Shown here: piece after piece, positions 10,000 through 20,872 of the stretch | How positions within the stretch are numbered: the stretch's first letter is position 1 | Layout: each line of letters starts with the position of its first letter | Notes under the pieces: generated by a model | The model's input: the letters and a program-made list of their open reading frames with translations, nothing else | Told to the model about the DNA's origin: nothing | Database searches by the model: none | DNA from: Tetmemena sp. SeJ-2015 | Lineage: Eukaryota > Ciliophora > Spirotrichea > Sporadotrichida > Oxytrichidae | DNA: 64,000 bases | Assembly (NCBI GenBank): GCA_027382625.1 | Contig: JAJKFJ010022319.1 | Coordinates: 62,001-126,000 of the forward strand | Reading direction: 5' to 3' | Made by a program: the position numbers and the translations under genes

Positions 10000-12900
10000 T
10001 TTTGCTCATTTCTCTCATTAGAGTAACTGCTCTTCTATAATTATGATGTAAAGTTGTTAACATTTAATTAACTCAAAAATAGAGCAAAAAACTCTATAAC
10101 TCTATAACTCTCTAACTCTTGCTTAAATAATCTCATTTAAAATGAAGAGGAGTAAAAATATAAGAAGACTATCGGCGTTATGTGTAACTATAGTCTATAC
10201 TAATTTAATAGAAGAAAAGGGTGATAATTAAGCTTTTAATTTTAATAAATTTACATTTAAATGTTGTAAAGAAAGCTAGGGATAATAAGTTTTCTTTAAT
10301 TTTTAAAACTAAATTTTGGATTAAAATATTGATTAATTTGACTTGAGTAATACTAACTATCCTGATAAGGATTTATTATGATAATTGAATGACTATTAGT
10401 TTTGTCCTGATCCTTCGTTGAATCCCCTGGTTAAACTGCTTTCTCCTGTATCTTTACTCGCAAACTTATAACTTTCTAAATTTTAAATTGAATAGGAGTG
10501 CCATATAAATTGTAATGTTGTTTGGTGAAAGAATGAGAGGCGGTTAATTGTCGATGTTTTGGCTGGAAATATTTTTTTGATGAAAAGATCCTGCTCCATG
10601 AGCCCTATATTGCAAAGCCTGGCTTAATGGACTATTTGAGTGGCTGTATTTATCATAGCTCATGCTGTTTTCAATTGAAGTGTGCATTTCATTATTTGCA
10701 AGTGGGAGTGAAACTGAATCTGAGTCTTAGAAGTTTAGGCCGTTGGGTAATCTTGGAAAAGGATCGTTAACTATTTTATTTTCTTGGTTAAATTGAGAGA
10801 GTTTTTGGATCGGCTAGGATGCATAGAACATACTTCTACTTAAATTTTCTTCATGCAAGAAACCATTTTCTAGCAAAAATAATTTGCTAAAGATAAATAA
10901 TAAAATTAAATTTAAAAATTTAATTATGATTAATCAAAAAAAAGAATTATCTTTAGAGTTGAAAAGATGAGATTAATATATCTAGTTTTAAATTTATAGC
11001 TTAATATTTTTAACGTACAGGAAAGAACACTGAAATAGCTAACATCCATCACAAGGAGACCATTATGCGAATCACCAATTATTTAATTTTGGAGTATTTT
11101 TATTCTATAGTTTAACTTCCTTTCTATTTGTTGTTTGAAGAATCATGGTCTGGCTTTGTGTTACTAGCTTTTCAGCATTACCTTTTCATATTAATTTGCT
11201 TGCAATAGTGATCAAATTTTTGTATTCAAAGTCGGTGATCATGTTCCAAAGCAAATGAATTTTTCTCATAGCCTTCACTTGAAAGTAGAAAAAGCGAGAC
11301 TCAGGAGTGTACAATACGATAAAATAGCAAGACTTTAATTTCTATAATATTTTTGACATCACTCTTGATTTTCAGAATATAGTAAATTGAATTCAATTAA
11401 GCAAAAGAGGTGAATTGTCAATAGTAGTATGACTTATGAGATTGACTCCTTGAGCGAAGTTATCTAAAATATTCTAAGACTGCTGCTGATCTGTTATCTT
11501 CATTAGGCTGAAACTACCATTTATTCCCACAGCTTAAGTGTTATAACCGCCTTAGCTATTTATTCCTGCTAGTGCTTTCGTCATTCCTATCCCATTAAGA
11601 CTATTATTGAATGAATCGTTCAGGGCTGAGTTATTCCCTCCTATTGAGTCTTGATAATCGTGGCTATGGTCTTCCATCATAGGGATCAGTTGGATCATAA
11701 TAATAAAATGAATTTTCTTAAGGCCTCCTTAATCTTATATTCAATCATATAAAATATAGATGTAATAAATCTTATGGTTTGATTCCTTAGCTGATATTAC
11801 ATAGGATAATAGTACGATTTTCTTAAGGTACCCTTTAATCTTATATTCAATCAAATAAAATATAGATATAATAAATCTAATGGTTTGATTCCTTAGCTGA
11901 TACCATCATTAGCATGCATACCTTCAACGTCATTGATTATAAATTAACATAAAAATTGGCTAGAAACTTTCTAGAATTCTTATCCCGCATGTGAGGAAAA
12001 GGACTGTTGGTCCTTGGTCTGGCATAACTGAATACTTACCCTCCTCCGCGGGATAGTATCTAATTTCTTTAGTGCTTTTCCTAGGATTTAACTTGCATCT
12101 TCTATCTGCTATAGTTACTGCCTTACAAATTATTCAACAAGTCTGTACAAATTTACAAACTTATCACACAAGAATTAATTATATCAAAGTCTTAGGAGAT
12201 TGAGATGAGATTAGATGGTTACTCATTCAGATTTTCAAGTTTCTAACTAGATGGGTTTCCTCCTGTTGTGAGATTAGCAGTCATCTTTTGCTGATTATTT
12301 CTTGAATGTGAATTGCTGCCTTGGTGTCTGCCATTTAGTCCCTTAAAAATACAATCTTAGATTATTCCCACTGGTATAGAACTTGCATCGATGGTGTTCC
12401 CGTTCCTTTCCTATCCAAACTAACCAAGTATATTTTGCTGATTTAATTAGTCAACAATATGCTATAAATATAATGATGCAGGTTTTTCGTGGCGATCCTG
12501 CTGTACTGGAAGACTCCATCCTGGTTTGACTATACGAAAATGTTTCCAGTGCTCGGTTAACAAATTGTGTTAAAGTTCTGCTATACCTTTTACTTCATCT
12601 AGCTCTGATAATAAAATGAAGTGATCTATTTTATTGTTATTACTTACAAGATTAGAGTTTATAATATCTGTTTTGTTTCTCTCTTAGTGCTGCACACTTT
12701 GGTTGTTGATATTCCTCGAGTTGTTAATTGACAATGCTACTGCGTTTTATTGACTCTTCGCATTCACCACATTCAACCCGGAATTTAAATTAAAAACTAT
12801 ATGTATTTAATTTCTTCCAGGGGGTTTGATGAAAAATTAGTTGGTTGGTGCATTTTGAAGCATACTGTTATTCATAGACCCAACTGTTGTAGGCTTTTCT

Positions 12901-13124
12901 ACGACGCTCTACAGGTTAAAATTGTCAAAAATATCATAGTTGGTGGTGTTTGCGTTGAAGCTGTTGTTTTATCGTTTATTTCTGAGAGGTAGTTACTGCT
13001 AACCCATGCTATTGCCACTCAGCACAACTCCTGCCCCACCAAGTGAGTACTGCCCAATCATGTGAGTGTGGGAATTGTGACTCCCTTACAGGGAACTACT
13101 TATTTTAATAGCTTAATGACTCAT
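10000..13124 (-). CDS. Large Asn/Ser/Gln-rich hypothetical protein (two blocks, probably one gene)
   Basis: ATG at 13124 opens MSHQAIKISSSLQGSHNSHT. One frame with no TGA then runs to about 11910 and includes VKGIAELQHNLLTEHWKHFR and IVKPGWSLPVQQDRHEKPA. A 211-bp IES (11699-11909) separates it from MEDHSHDYQDSIGGNNS. A TGA at 11393 and a second one 21 bases later are followed, in the same frame, by MSKILQKLKSCYFIVLYTP. TCA repeats 45 or 57 bp apart would remove both stops, so 11393 is probably not the true end. Later segments include RKIHLLWNMITDFEYKN and MSYDKYSHSNSPLSQAL. Coding is clear to about 10380; the 3' end is uncertain. No family recognised. Confidence 0.65.
11067..11082 (-). other. 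Short IES, pointer ATAAT
   Basis: Only 16 bp between ATAAT starts (minus strand). It removes a TGA and joins NKNTPKLNN to GLLVMDVSYFS in frame. Confidence 0.55.
11699..11909 (-). other. IES with internal tandem duplication, pointer ATGAT
   Basis: ATGAT (minus strand) occurs at both ends. Deletion of 211 bp joins LKVCMLM to IQLIPMMEDHS in frame. The insert is nearly filled by two ~85-bp copies about 105 bp apart (11713-11797 and 11817-11902) that share most positions. Confidence 0.7.
11713..11902. repeat. Two-copy direct repeat, ~85 bp units
   Basis: Both copies run from TTTTCTTAAGG through ATCTTATATTCAATCA and ATGGTTTGATTCCTTAGCTGAT. They differ at scattered positions, so the duplication is not brand new. 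Both lie inside the IES at 11699-11909. Confidence 0.85.
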
Positions 13125-13173
13125 CAAAGCAGCATTCTAAACAGGCTACTAATATAAAGCATCACAAAATAGG

Positions 13174-14924
13174 ATGATAGATTTATCTAATATTGCTAAT
13201 GGTGCTGTAACATTAAGCGATTTTAATAATTCATCATTAATTAACTCGAGAATTATTTCCATCGGAAACTCTGAAAAATCTTACTTAAAATTTTATTTCT
13301 TATCCTATGCTTCATCAGCTACTAGTCTATGAAGTGAGAGAATAGAATTAAAAGTATATTTAAAGCCATGCAATTTAAAGATAATTTGATAAAATACTAA
13401 TGAGAAATCAGCTAGTTTCTAAAATTATTTTTATGTCTCTCACACTAAAAGACACTTCATCAGCAACCCCAATGCTAATGCAGTCAGTGCAAACTGGACC
13501 TTCTAAAAAGGTAGACTCAACTTACAGAAACTGAAGGATAAGGCTACTATTGATGCCAAGATAGATCAAGTAAACTTGATGTTCCCTGATTAGTTCGGAA
13601 GACTCACTGGTTTGAAACTAAACTTAAAAATTAAGACTTTCTTATGATTCAATATGTTTTAACTAAATGCAGAGTATTTCTTAGAAGTAGTTGAGTAGAG
13701 TAAGAGGTAGAACTAAGCACCACTGTTCGAGTTGAACTACAATCCTTTCCGCTATGACATAATGGGAAAGCAGATACAAGTTCCTGAACAATTAAAGATG
13801 ACAAAGTCTCTGCGTCTTTCTCCTGACCTCGACACACTGAGAGAGCAGCCTTGGCTCAGCAAATAAGCTATGGTCATGGCTAATGTCATGCACCCAGAGC
13901 AAAACGAAGAAATTTAGTATGCCCCAAGAAACTTTCTAAACATTTTTAACATCTTGAAGAAGGTACTTAGGGACAGGCAGCAAAGTGTATTTGATGAAAG
14001 CTAAAATGACTAGCCTTGCAGTCAGGAGTCCGAAGTAAAGATTTCTCAATAGAAACTTGACAAGATAAGAACCTAGATTCTGTTTTCATTCGTACTTCAC
14101 AAATACGGCAAGGAGGAAAAGGAGCAACATCATAATTCAAATAGAGGTATGCTGACTTTGGAATAAGGTTGGGGAGACATACTTGAGGAGTGCAGAAGAA
14201 ATCTTCATGAAGTAGGAATACCAGTTCAATCAAAAGACTAGACTCAAATTAACAACCAGTTCAGATTCTTACTAAGATAGGTTGATGGAGATCTTTTAAA
14301 TGAGTTTTTTATCTTTTAGGATAGAGCGACATGTTCCATATCGCCAAACACGCAATGAAATACATAGGCTATACTTAGCAGTATGATATCTCAACTCTTC
14401 CTATCGACTCAGCTGGAAATTCAAACGATCTAATTTTAACCATAGAGGGTAGATAACTTCACTCTACAGAATTCTAAAACGTTTTGTTCTTTGCACCAAA
14501 TATCAATTCAATTCGCAGACTTAGGAGAAGATAGAATGGAGATATTTTCCAAGAGAAGACTAAAACTTAAATGGTCGAGTAGGAAGGAGAACAGCGACAA
14601 GTATCGATAGCAGATAGTTAGAGATCTTACGAAATAGCTTTAGCTGCACCAGATGCAAACTTGTATCTGGCATTTAGCTCGATGCTCAGAACAAAAGCTG
14701 AGAGGGAATAATAACTATAGGTACCTAAAACATATCAAGAAGCGATTCAATTTATAATCAAAGTTTAAATTAATTTAAATGGGTTTTTAATGATTGATAT
14801 ATTTGAGAAACACAAAGACTCGATTGAGGAACCAATTTATCTTTATTACAAAGCTCTATTTGATCATGAACTCAAAGAGCTAGATGAAAATTTTAACAAA
14901 TGGGAAGTAAATCGTATATATTGA
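13174..14924 (+). CDS. Hypothetical protein, ~510 aa
   Basis: ATG at 13174 (MIDLSNIANGAVTLSDFNNS). After removal of three IESs, listed separately, one frame runs to TGA 14922-14924. It passes HTKRHFISNPNANAVSANWT, DAKIDQVNLMFPDQFGRLTG, LFELNYNPFRYDIMGKQIQV, KIRTQILFSFVLHKYGKEEK, MFHIAKHAMKYIGYTQQYD and a C-terminal helix-rich part (IDIFEKHKDSIEEPIYLYYK). No signal peptide or membrane segment. Length and composition fit a soluble globular protein; no known motif seen. Divergent from the gene starting at 13124, only about 50 bp away. Confidence 0.8.
13276..13404 (+). other. IES of 129 bp, pointer AAATC
   Basis: AAATC at 13276-13280 and 13405-13409. The insert contains TGAs. Deletion joins RIISIGNSEK to SASFQNYFYVSHT in frame. 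Confidence 0.75.
13638..13676 (+). other. IES of 39 bp, pointer TTTCTTA
   Basis: TTTCTTA at 13638 and 13677. Deletion removes an in-frame TGA and joins LKLNLKIKTFL to EVVEQSKRQN. Confidence 0.8.
14291..14310 (+). other. IES of 20 bp, pointer ATCTTTTA
   Basis: Eight-base direct repeat ATCTTTTA at 14291 and 14311. Deletion restores the frame from LLRQVDGDLL to GQSDMFHIAKH. Confidence 0.8.
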
Positions 14925-15469
14925 GCTTTTTAAATGTGATAATTCTTAAGAGTAAATATATTCATAATTAAAATGCTTCATTCTTCCTTCAATTTTTACA
15001 AGAGCTAAGAATCTAAACTAAAAATAATATAATCGATGATAGTAAATAAAAACTTAAAACAATGAGTAGTAACTTCATTCTAGATGATATGTCTCTAACA
15101 ACCCCAATCTTTCGTTTGTATGATTGCTATTAAAAAACTAGAATTATTCAATTTCTTGATTATTCCAAAGTGCTTTTAGTATAGAGATGTAACTCTCTAT
15201 TTCTTCAACATTGCAATTTACGTCATTCTTTTCTCAGTGATAAACGTTAACACTTAAAATTAGCAAATAAATGAGGTCTTAAAATTTAATTATTGAGTAA
15301 AAGGTAAAATTATGAAAATGAGAGAGATAATTTAACTTTACTTATTTGAAATATCAAGTTGTTTCGATTATCAAAAAGATTATCTTCCACTTTAACAAAA
15401 TAATTTTCGATTTATTTAAGCTTATTTTAAAAAATTAATATTTAATTAATCTAACTTAATTAAAATTTT

Positions 15470-16315
15470 GGGGGGGGCGGAAGTGCACCTCCCCCCCTTT
15501 TTATGGTCAAAATAGCTCAAAAATCGTCCATATAAGCCGAAATGGGCCAAAAATGCCAAAAAATTAAGAGTTTTTGACCTTCGAAATTTCCTTGAGGGTC
15601 AAATTTCATGATTTCAATTTTTTCAAAAATTTCTATTTTTTTTTATTAAGTTTTTTTTTTTGATAAATACTTTATTTTTTTGGGGACCCCATCTCCTTTT
15701 AATGACTGAATAACATTTGAACTCCTTATATTCTTCTTCAAAATAGTGAGCCTAAGAAATGTTTAAAAAATAGGGGGAAAATAGTTCGCAATTATTTCCA
15801 AAAATTTTTAAATGCTTTTACAAAATCGTAAAAAAGCTTTATCTTTTATAAAATAAAATTAGCGGCTTTTCTTTGTTAAAGTCAGGAAAGAAACCAAATA
15901 CGCAATAGATGAAATTTATCTTAAATTTGAATTAACTTCCCCATATTTTTTAAAAAAAAATAAATTCGGGGAAAGATTTCTCTATGTGGAAGGGGAGTCA
16001 AAAAACGCAATTTTTTAAAAAATATGAGGGTTTTTAAATTTTTTAAAATAGTTTATTTTAGGGCTAATATTGTTTTTTGCGGTACTGATCAATATCTGCC
16101 AAAATTTGCCCTATATTTTTTTTAAACTTTTTTTTATGAAATTTTATTGCTTTTTTTGGGAATTTTTGAAAAAAATTGAAACCATAAATTTGACCCCAAG
16201 GAAATTTCAAGGCAAAAATCTTAATTTTTGGCTTTTTTTGGGCCATTTCGGCCTTTAGAGGATTTTTGGGCTTTTTGACCATAAAAAGGGGGGGAGGTGC
16301 ACTTCCGTCCCCCCC
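15470..16315. mobile_element. Non-autonomous inverted-repeat element, G/C-run ends, 8-bp target duplication
   Basis: An 846-bp element beginning with eight G, then CGGAAGTGCACCTCC, and ending with the inverse complement. The two ends pair imperfectly over about 190 bp. The 8-mer AAAATTTT lies immediately outside on both sides (15462-15469 and 16316-16323), as expected for an 8-bp target duplication, a length typical of hAT-like elements. No transposase frame; small ORFs on both strands merely mirror the inverted repeats. A degraded relative sits at 31765-32496. Confidence 0.8.
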
Positions 16316-16449
16316 AAAATTTTTAATTGAAACATTTAAATGTATTTATAAAATATATTTATTAAAAGAAATTTTGTTTTTTACTTTGGGAATATCATGG
16401 ATTACTATTTTCCAGAAGGGATTATTGTAATTGTTGATATTTTTCTTGA

Positions 16450-17085
16450 ACATATTTTTTAAAAATATCCTAAGAATCTAAAAGAAAATGGTGAAAGCCT
16501 TAGAGAAATACAGTCTAAGAAAAATAAGAAGAAGCAAGAGATAGGAGTTGAAGTGATATATATTAACTTATCATATATTTAAATTTCTTAATTTTTAATG
16601 TCTGTTTACTTTCTACCATCTCCACATATCTCAGTACAAGTGTCTTTAGTTCCATCTGTTTCTCGAAAGCATGAGTGAAAGTAACGTGTCTGTTCGGCTC
16701 TTTTCCACTCTAATTGAAGGAAAATTAATTTCCTTTTTCAATGTGTTCAATGATAAGGTATCGGAGAGAATGCTGGAGCATTTCACTTCAACCAAGCAAC
16801 TGAAATAGCAGAGTTAAATATGAATGGTAACGATCAAAATAGACGCCCTACTTTCACTCATTCTTTCGAGAAACAGTTTAAAATAAAGAGACTTGTACTG
16901 AGTGAGATATGTGGAGATGGTAGAAGTCAACAGACATTAAAATTAAGAAATTTAAAAGTATAAATAATTTCAAATATATCACTCCTTTTCCTATCTCTAG
17001 CATCTACTTATTTTTCTTAGATTGCATTTCCCTAAGGCTTCCACAATTTCTTTTAAAGTCTTAACTATAATATTGAGTGCTTCAT
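16450..17085. mobile_element. MITE-like element with ~200-bp imperfect terminal inverted repeats
   Basis: The left half (GAAAGCCTTAGAGAAATACA, then TTTAAATTTCTTAATTTTTA, CTACCATCTCCACATATCTC) reappears inverted on the right, down to a short centre near 16760-16800. Arms are about 80-90% alike by eye with small indels. No coding frame seen. Exact ends and any target duplication could not be fixed. Confidence 0.7.
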
Positions 17086-17550
17086 CAAATCAAAATAGAT
17101 TAGGCAAAAAATAAATCAATTCCTAAGACATTCGGAGTAAGTTTTTTATTAAAGAAGGGAGAGGTTGGGTGGATCCATAATAATTTAAATAGGATTTGTT
17201 CAGGTTTAGGTTAGATATTGAGCACTCACTCGCATTGGATGTAATTAATATTGTAAAATAAAATAATTTTGGAAATTTAATTTATTTATAAATGATTATT
17301 TTTATATTTAATTTTTTGACAAATTTTTCTAAAGAATTTCTATTAAATTTCTGAATTGTAACTAAAGTGAACATAGCTTAATCGAAATATGAATTATAAA
17401 CTCTTTTTACTCTTATTAGGATAATTTAAGGTGAATTAGATTGCTGATAAAAATTGATACCAGAAATACACAACTTGATTTCCTCTAACTTTTATACTAT
17501 AGGATGAATATGGATGGATTAGAGATTGTAAAAAAGAGATTCATTAAAGA

Positions 17551-18000
17551 TCATATCGTTAAATTAATAAAGCTTTTGCTAGATTTATAACTACCTTGAT
17601 CTTTAATTGTTTACATTTTTTAGCCTTCCTCATCATTCTTAATTTTCAATTTTGTAAACAATTCTTATTTATTTTTAAAGTTTTCCTCTTTTCAAACTAT
17701 TCTTCCGCTAATTTATTTTAATCAGCATCTTCTTATTCATCTTCAGCTTTACTGTTATTTCTGCTGCTTTTAAAAATAAGGTCGGTAAATAAATAAAAAT
17801 GAGTGTTACCTGCGAACCTTGGTCCAATAAATGACTCAATAAGGCTTTAATCATCTGAAAATTAGGATTCAAATCAAAATCTATTATTTTATTTATCTCA
17901 AATATTCTCTTAAATCTGATTCTTCATTCCTTTTCATCCTATATTATATCCAACTTCTTTTCGACGATTTGATTCCAAATTATTTCGAACAACTATTAAA
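17551..18000 (-). CDS. Small acidic hypothetical protein, fragmentary
   Basis: The minus-strand frame DDQSLIESFIGPRFAGNTHF continues through LFTDLIFKSSRNNSKAEDEQ, EDADQNKLAEEQFEKRKTLK and, after an AT-rich gap, GQKMQTIKDQGSYKSSKSF to TGA 17551-17553. Upstream pieces (RNNLESNRRKEVGYN, MKRNEESDLREYLR) lie in other frames, so the 5' end is unresolved. A diverged second copy of the acidic segment lies at 21196-21340. Confidence 0.45.
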
Positions 18001-18208
18001 AAATTGAATTTTAAACAAATATTTTAAAAACGATAACAAATATTTTTTAATAGATAAAATATCATTAATTATTTGTTTTGCCAATATTATATAATTTTTA
18101 AGGGAGTTGTGTTACATATATAATATTTGATGAATAAGAAATAAGTTTTGTGATATTTCTCTGAATAAAATGGCAATAATTTAAATTAAATAGCAGATTG
18201 GATCCAAA

Positions 18209-18990
18209 ATGAGAAAGATCATCTATTCAGCAGCAGCTCTGTTGTTGCTCTCACTCGCTAGCGCTGAAGAATTATTCCACTGCGAAAATCATAATGATTG
18301 CAGAGTACACGGAAAGGGCATGTAATGCCTAGACGGTGGCTGCGTCTCTGACTCCATTTTGGACCATATCAGAGATAACATCCAACATCACTCTCACTCT
18401 CAACTACATTATTTAATTAAGCAATAGATTTTTAATTTGCTCACTCTCCTGGGCACGGCATCTTAGAAGCTCCTGCAAAGTGCAAGCCTGGAGATCCTAA
18501 GGCATGTCCACCAGGAAAATCATGCAAGAATGGAATGTGCTAGGGAGGTACTCTTGAAGAAATTAAATTTGTTGAATATATTGATAAAAATATTTAATTC
18601 CATTTTCTGAAGAAATTGCTCTAGAATCACCTGCACATAGCATCTTAGAAGCCCCTTAAAAGTGCAGGATGGGATTCCCTAAGGATTGTCCACCAGGAAA
18701 ACCATGCAAGAATGGAATGTGCTAGGGACAAACTCTTGAAGAAGTTTAAATAAGCATTTATAACTATAGCATTTGTAATTATTTTTTTTTAAAGGCTTAA
18801 TATTTACTGTTTTTGGAAGAACTTGTTCTTCAATCTCAAGAATCTAGCACTTCTCTATTCCATTCAAACTTGGTAGGTGCTCCTTAACCTTGCGTTAAAG
18901 GAAAATGTCCTCCAGGAAAAACTTGCAAGAACGGCTGTTGCATACAAAATAAAACTCTCTACTAAAAAATTAAACCATAAAATTTTAATC
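18209..18990 (+). CDS. Secreted protein with tandem CPPGKxCKNGxC modules
   Basis: ATG at 18209 opens a textbook signal peptide (RKIIYSAAALLLLSLASAEE). A first Cys module follows (HCENHNDC...MQCLDGGC), then three repeats of C-x(4-6)-C-PPGK-x-C-KNG-x-C (at about 18490-18545, 18660-18725, 18890-18945), each preceded by an acidic linker. Three IESs separate the four MDSs, and each repeat sits on its own MDS. The frame continues past the last Cys pair without a TGA, so the C-terminus probably follows another unresolved IES after about 18990. Likely extracellular with paired disulfides; ligand unknown. It resembles in spacing the Cys-rich genes at 28950 and 30350. Confidence 0.8.
18388..18440 (+). 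other. IES of 53 bp, pointer TCACTCTC
   Basis: Eight-base repeat at 18388-18395 and 18441-18448. Deletion joins RDNIQHHS to PGHGILEAPAKC in frame. Confidence 0.85.
18555..18607 (+). other. IES of 53 bp, pointer TGAAGAAATT
   Basis: Ten-base repeat at 18555-18564 and 18608-18617. Deletion joins GGTLEEI to ALESPAHSILEAP in frame. Same length as the preceding IES but a different sequence. Confidence 0.85.
18738..18815 (+). other. IES of 78 bp, pointer GAAGAA
   Basis: GAAGAA at 18738-18743 and 18816-18821. Deletion removes a TGA and joins GQTLEE to LVLQSQESSTS. Confidence 0.8.
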
Positions 18991-19159
18991 TTTAGTTTAG
19001 CTTCTTCCACTTCTTAAAAGAGATTTCATCTAATTAAAATTAATATTATTAAATAAATGAATTGAGTTTGATTATTAAGATTTATTATAGGTCAAATATC
19101 GTATAGTTATTACGAACTTAAATAATCTTTTTTTTTAAAAAAAAAATAAATATGGAGAG

Positions 19160-19770
19160 ATTTAAGTAATTTTTATAAGTATATTAATCATTAATAAAAA
19201 AATAAAAATTTCAAAATGACAGAGTGGAAATTCTAATACACTTCTCCTATCACTAAAGCTACTATTTAATAGTATAAAAAAAAAATAGGTAAGTAAACCA
19301 TTTTGCTTTTTATCTTTTTCAAATAATTTTTTGGGGTTTAGCCCTATATTACATAAGCTAACCATGACTTATACTTATAAATCTGGTTTTATAGTGGAGC
19401 AAATGGATTAAAAACTTGGAAATTAATTATAGATCTTAAAGCCATTAATCTAAACTATCCATTTATAACTGTAAGTTTCATGCAGTCATTCTTCTTAATT
19501 TTCTAATTTCTAATTTTCATTTCTATTTCTATTTCTACAAGAACTTGTCAACATGAATGATGATCTTGATGTACTTTATGAATTATTCAATTATTAATTT
19601 AAGGTTTCCCTTCTTAATGTCTAAGATAATTTATAGTTTATTAAATAATTTGAAAGTGCAAAAAACTTTAACTCAAATCCACAGACATTCGAACTCTGAC
19701 CAAAGGAAAACAAAATAATTCAGGTAAGTAGATTAGGAATTTCAAAATTATGAAATGTAGAGAATCTTAT
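19160..19770 (+). other. Coding-like fragments, gene structure unresolved
   Basis: Plus-strand stretches look translated: MTEWKFQYTSPITKATIQQY (19217 on), a GTAAGT...TTTAG candidate intron, GANGLKTWKLIIDLKAINLN (about 19398), a second GTAAGT donor, and MNDDLDVLYELFNYQFKVSL (about 19553). I could not connect them in one frame, and the block ends 50-100 bp before the insertion at 19819. It may be a real short gene, an interrupted one, or a remnant. Confidence 0.35.
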
Positions 19771-19818
19771 TTAATCCATTATCCTTAACCCCGATCTTGT
19801 ATTCATATCCTTCCTATA

Positions 19819-20872
19819 ATTAAAAGTACGCCTTAATTAAATAGGGTTTGATTAGTTTGGCAACAAATAGGCCTGGAATATTGGAATACTGGAATATTAC
19901 ATCAAATATCAGGACTGCCAGAGGAGTGTCGGGAGGGGGTTATTGCGAGGGGCTTCATTATTAGGGCGTAAAAATATTCCAATAGTCCAACTATCTCAGT
20001 AAGGGAAGTGAGATTTATTTATTAGGGTGCGAATACTTAAAACTTATAAAACATAACCATCATAACCAATTCTGCTTGCTCCTTTTGCTCTTGTCGTTTT
20101 CAGTCATTGGAGGTTTCCCTCGTTGATGAAGGTCAAGTCTTAGGGCTAGTATTTATGACCTCCTCTTATTTTTGTCTCAGTGCAGGCCTAGTCCCTCCCT
20201 CTTAGTTCAACCTCTCCTCAAAGTGCATGGCTAGTTGGGCTGTAGGCATCTGGCAAGCCTTCAATCTACAGTTCTCATCTCACCGCATCTCAACGAAAAT
20301 CTGACCCTGGTCAATCAAGACGCCTCTCTCGAGCTCATTAAGTTTAGTTTCTAGTTGCTGCTGCCCAATGAGTTCTATTTGAGTAGAATGGCCATGTAGA
20401 GCGATCCACCCCCTTGCAGTCTGATAGATAGGGCCCATGCTACCACTGGAAGCGCGTGTGATCATTGACTCCTACAGAGCGGTACTTGCTCCCAAGGGAG
20501 AGTACTGTTGAGAGCCAAGGAACATGCCTTCTTCTTATGATAGGACTCAGGATCTCTCTTCTAAGAACTGGAGCCGTTCATAGCAGTGGGATCTGCGTGA
20601 GAGAGTGCCATGACTCATTATGAATGCCATGAATATTTAATAACTTAAACTAAGTATTCGCACCCTAATAAATAAATCTCACTTCACTCGCTGAGATAGT
20701 TGCACTATTGGAATATTTTTACGCCCTAATAATGAAGCCCCCGCATTAACCCCCTCCCGACACCCCTCTGGCAGTCCTGATATTTGATGGAATATTCCAG
20801 TATTCCAATATTCCATGCCTATTTGTTGCCAAACTAATCAAACCCTATTTAATTAAGGCGTACTTTTAATTT
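19819..20872. mobile_element. Element with ~220-bp terminal inverted repeats and an internal ORF
   Basis: The left arm (19819 to about 20040, from AATTAAAAGTACGCC through GGAATATTGGAATACTGGAA to GGTGCGAATACTTAA) recurs inverted at about 20650-20872 with few differences. The interior is clearly richer in G+C than the surroundings and carries one minus-strand reading frame (20133-20618). No DDE-type transposase motif recognised. A target duplication is not certain; TA is possible. The arms are well conserved, suggesting fairly recent movement. Confidence 0.8.
20133..20618 (-). pseudogene. Element-borne ORF with two in-frame TGA codons
   Basis: From ATG 20618 one frame runs about 160 codons to TGA 20133-20135: MSHGTLSRRSHCYERLQF, GSMGPIYQTARGWIALHG, QQQLETKLNELERGVLIDQ, MHFEERLNQEGGTRPALR. 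It uses TAA and TAG as Gln, so it is adapted to the ciliate code. It is broken by TGA near 20550 and at 20280-20282, with coding-like sequence continuing in the same frame after each. CGA-to-TGA decay would explain both, or TGA is read through. Higher G+C than host genes. No family recognised. Confidence 0.55.

Noticed and set aside
15462..15480. AAAATTTT next to a G-run, resembling a spirotrich telomere (G4T4)
   Set aside because: There is only one G-run, it is 8 G followed by CGGAAG, and it belongs to a terminal inverted repeat. No tandem C4A4/G4T4 units occur, so neither a telomere nor a telomere-bearing element is supported.
16064..16282. Overlapping ORFs on both strands in the 15.5-16.3 kb element
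   Set aside because: They mirror each other across the inverted-repeat arm, consist mostly of Phe/Lys from A/T runs, and use no Gln codons of the ciliate type.
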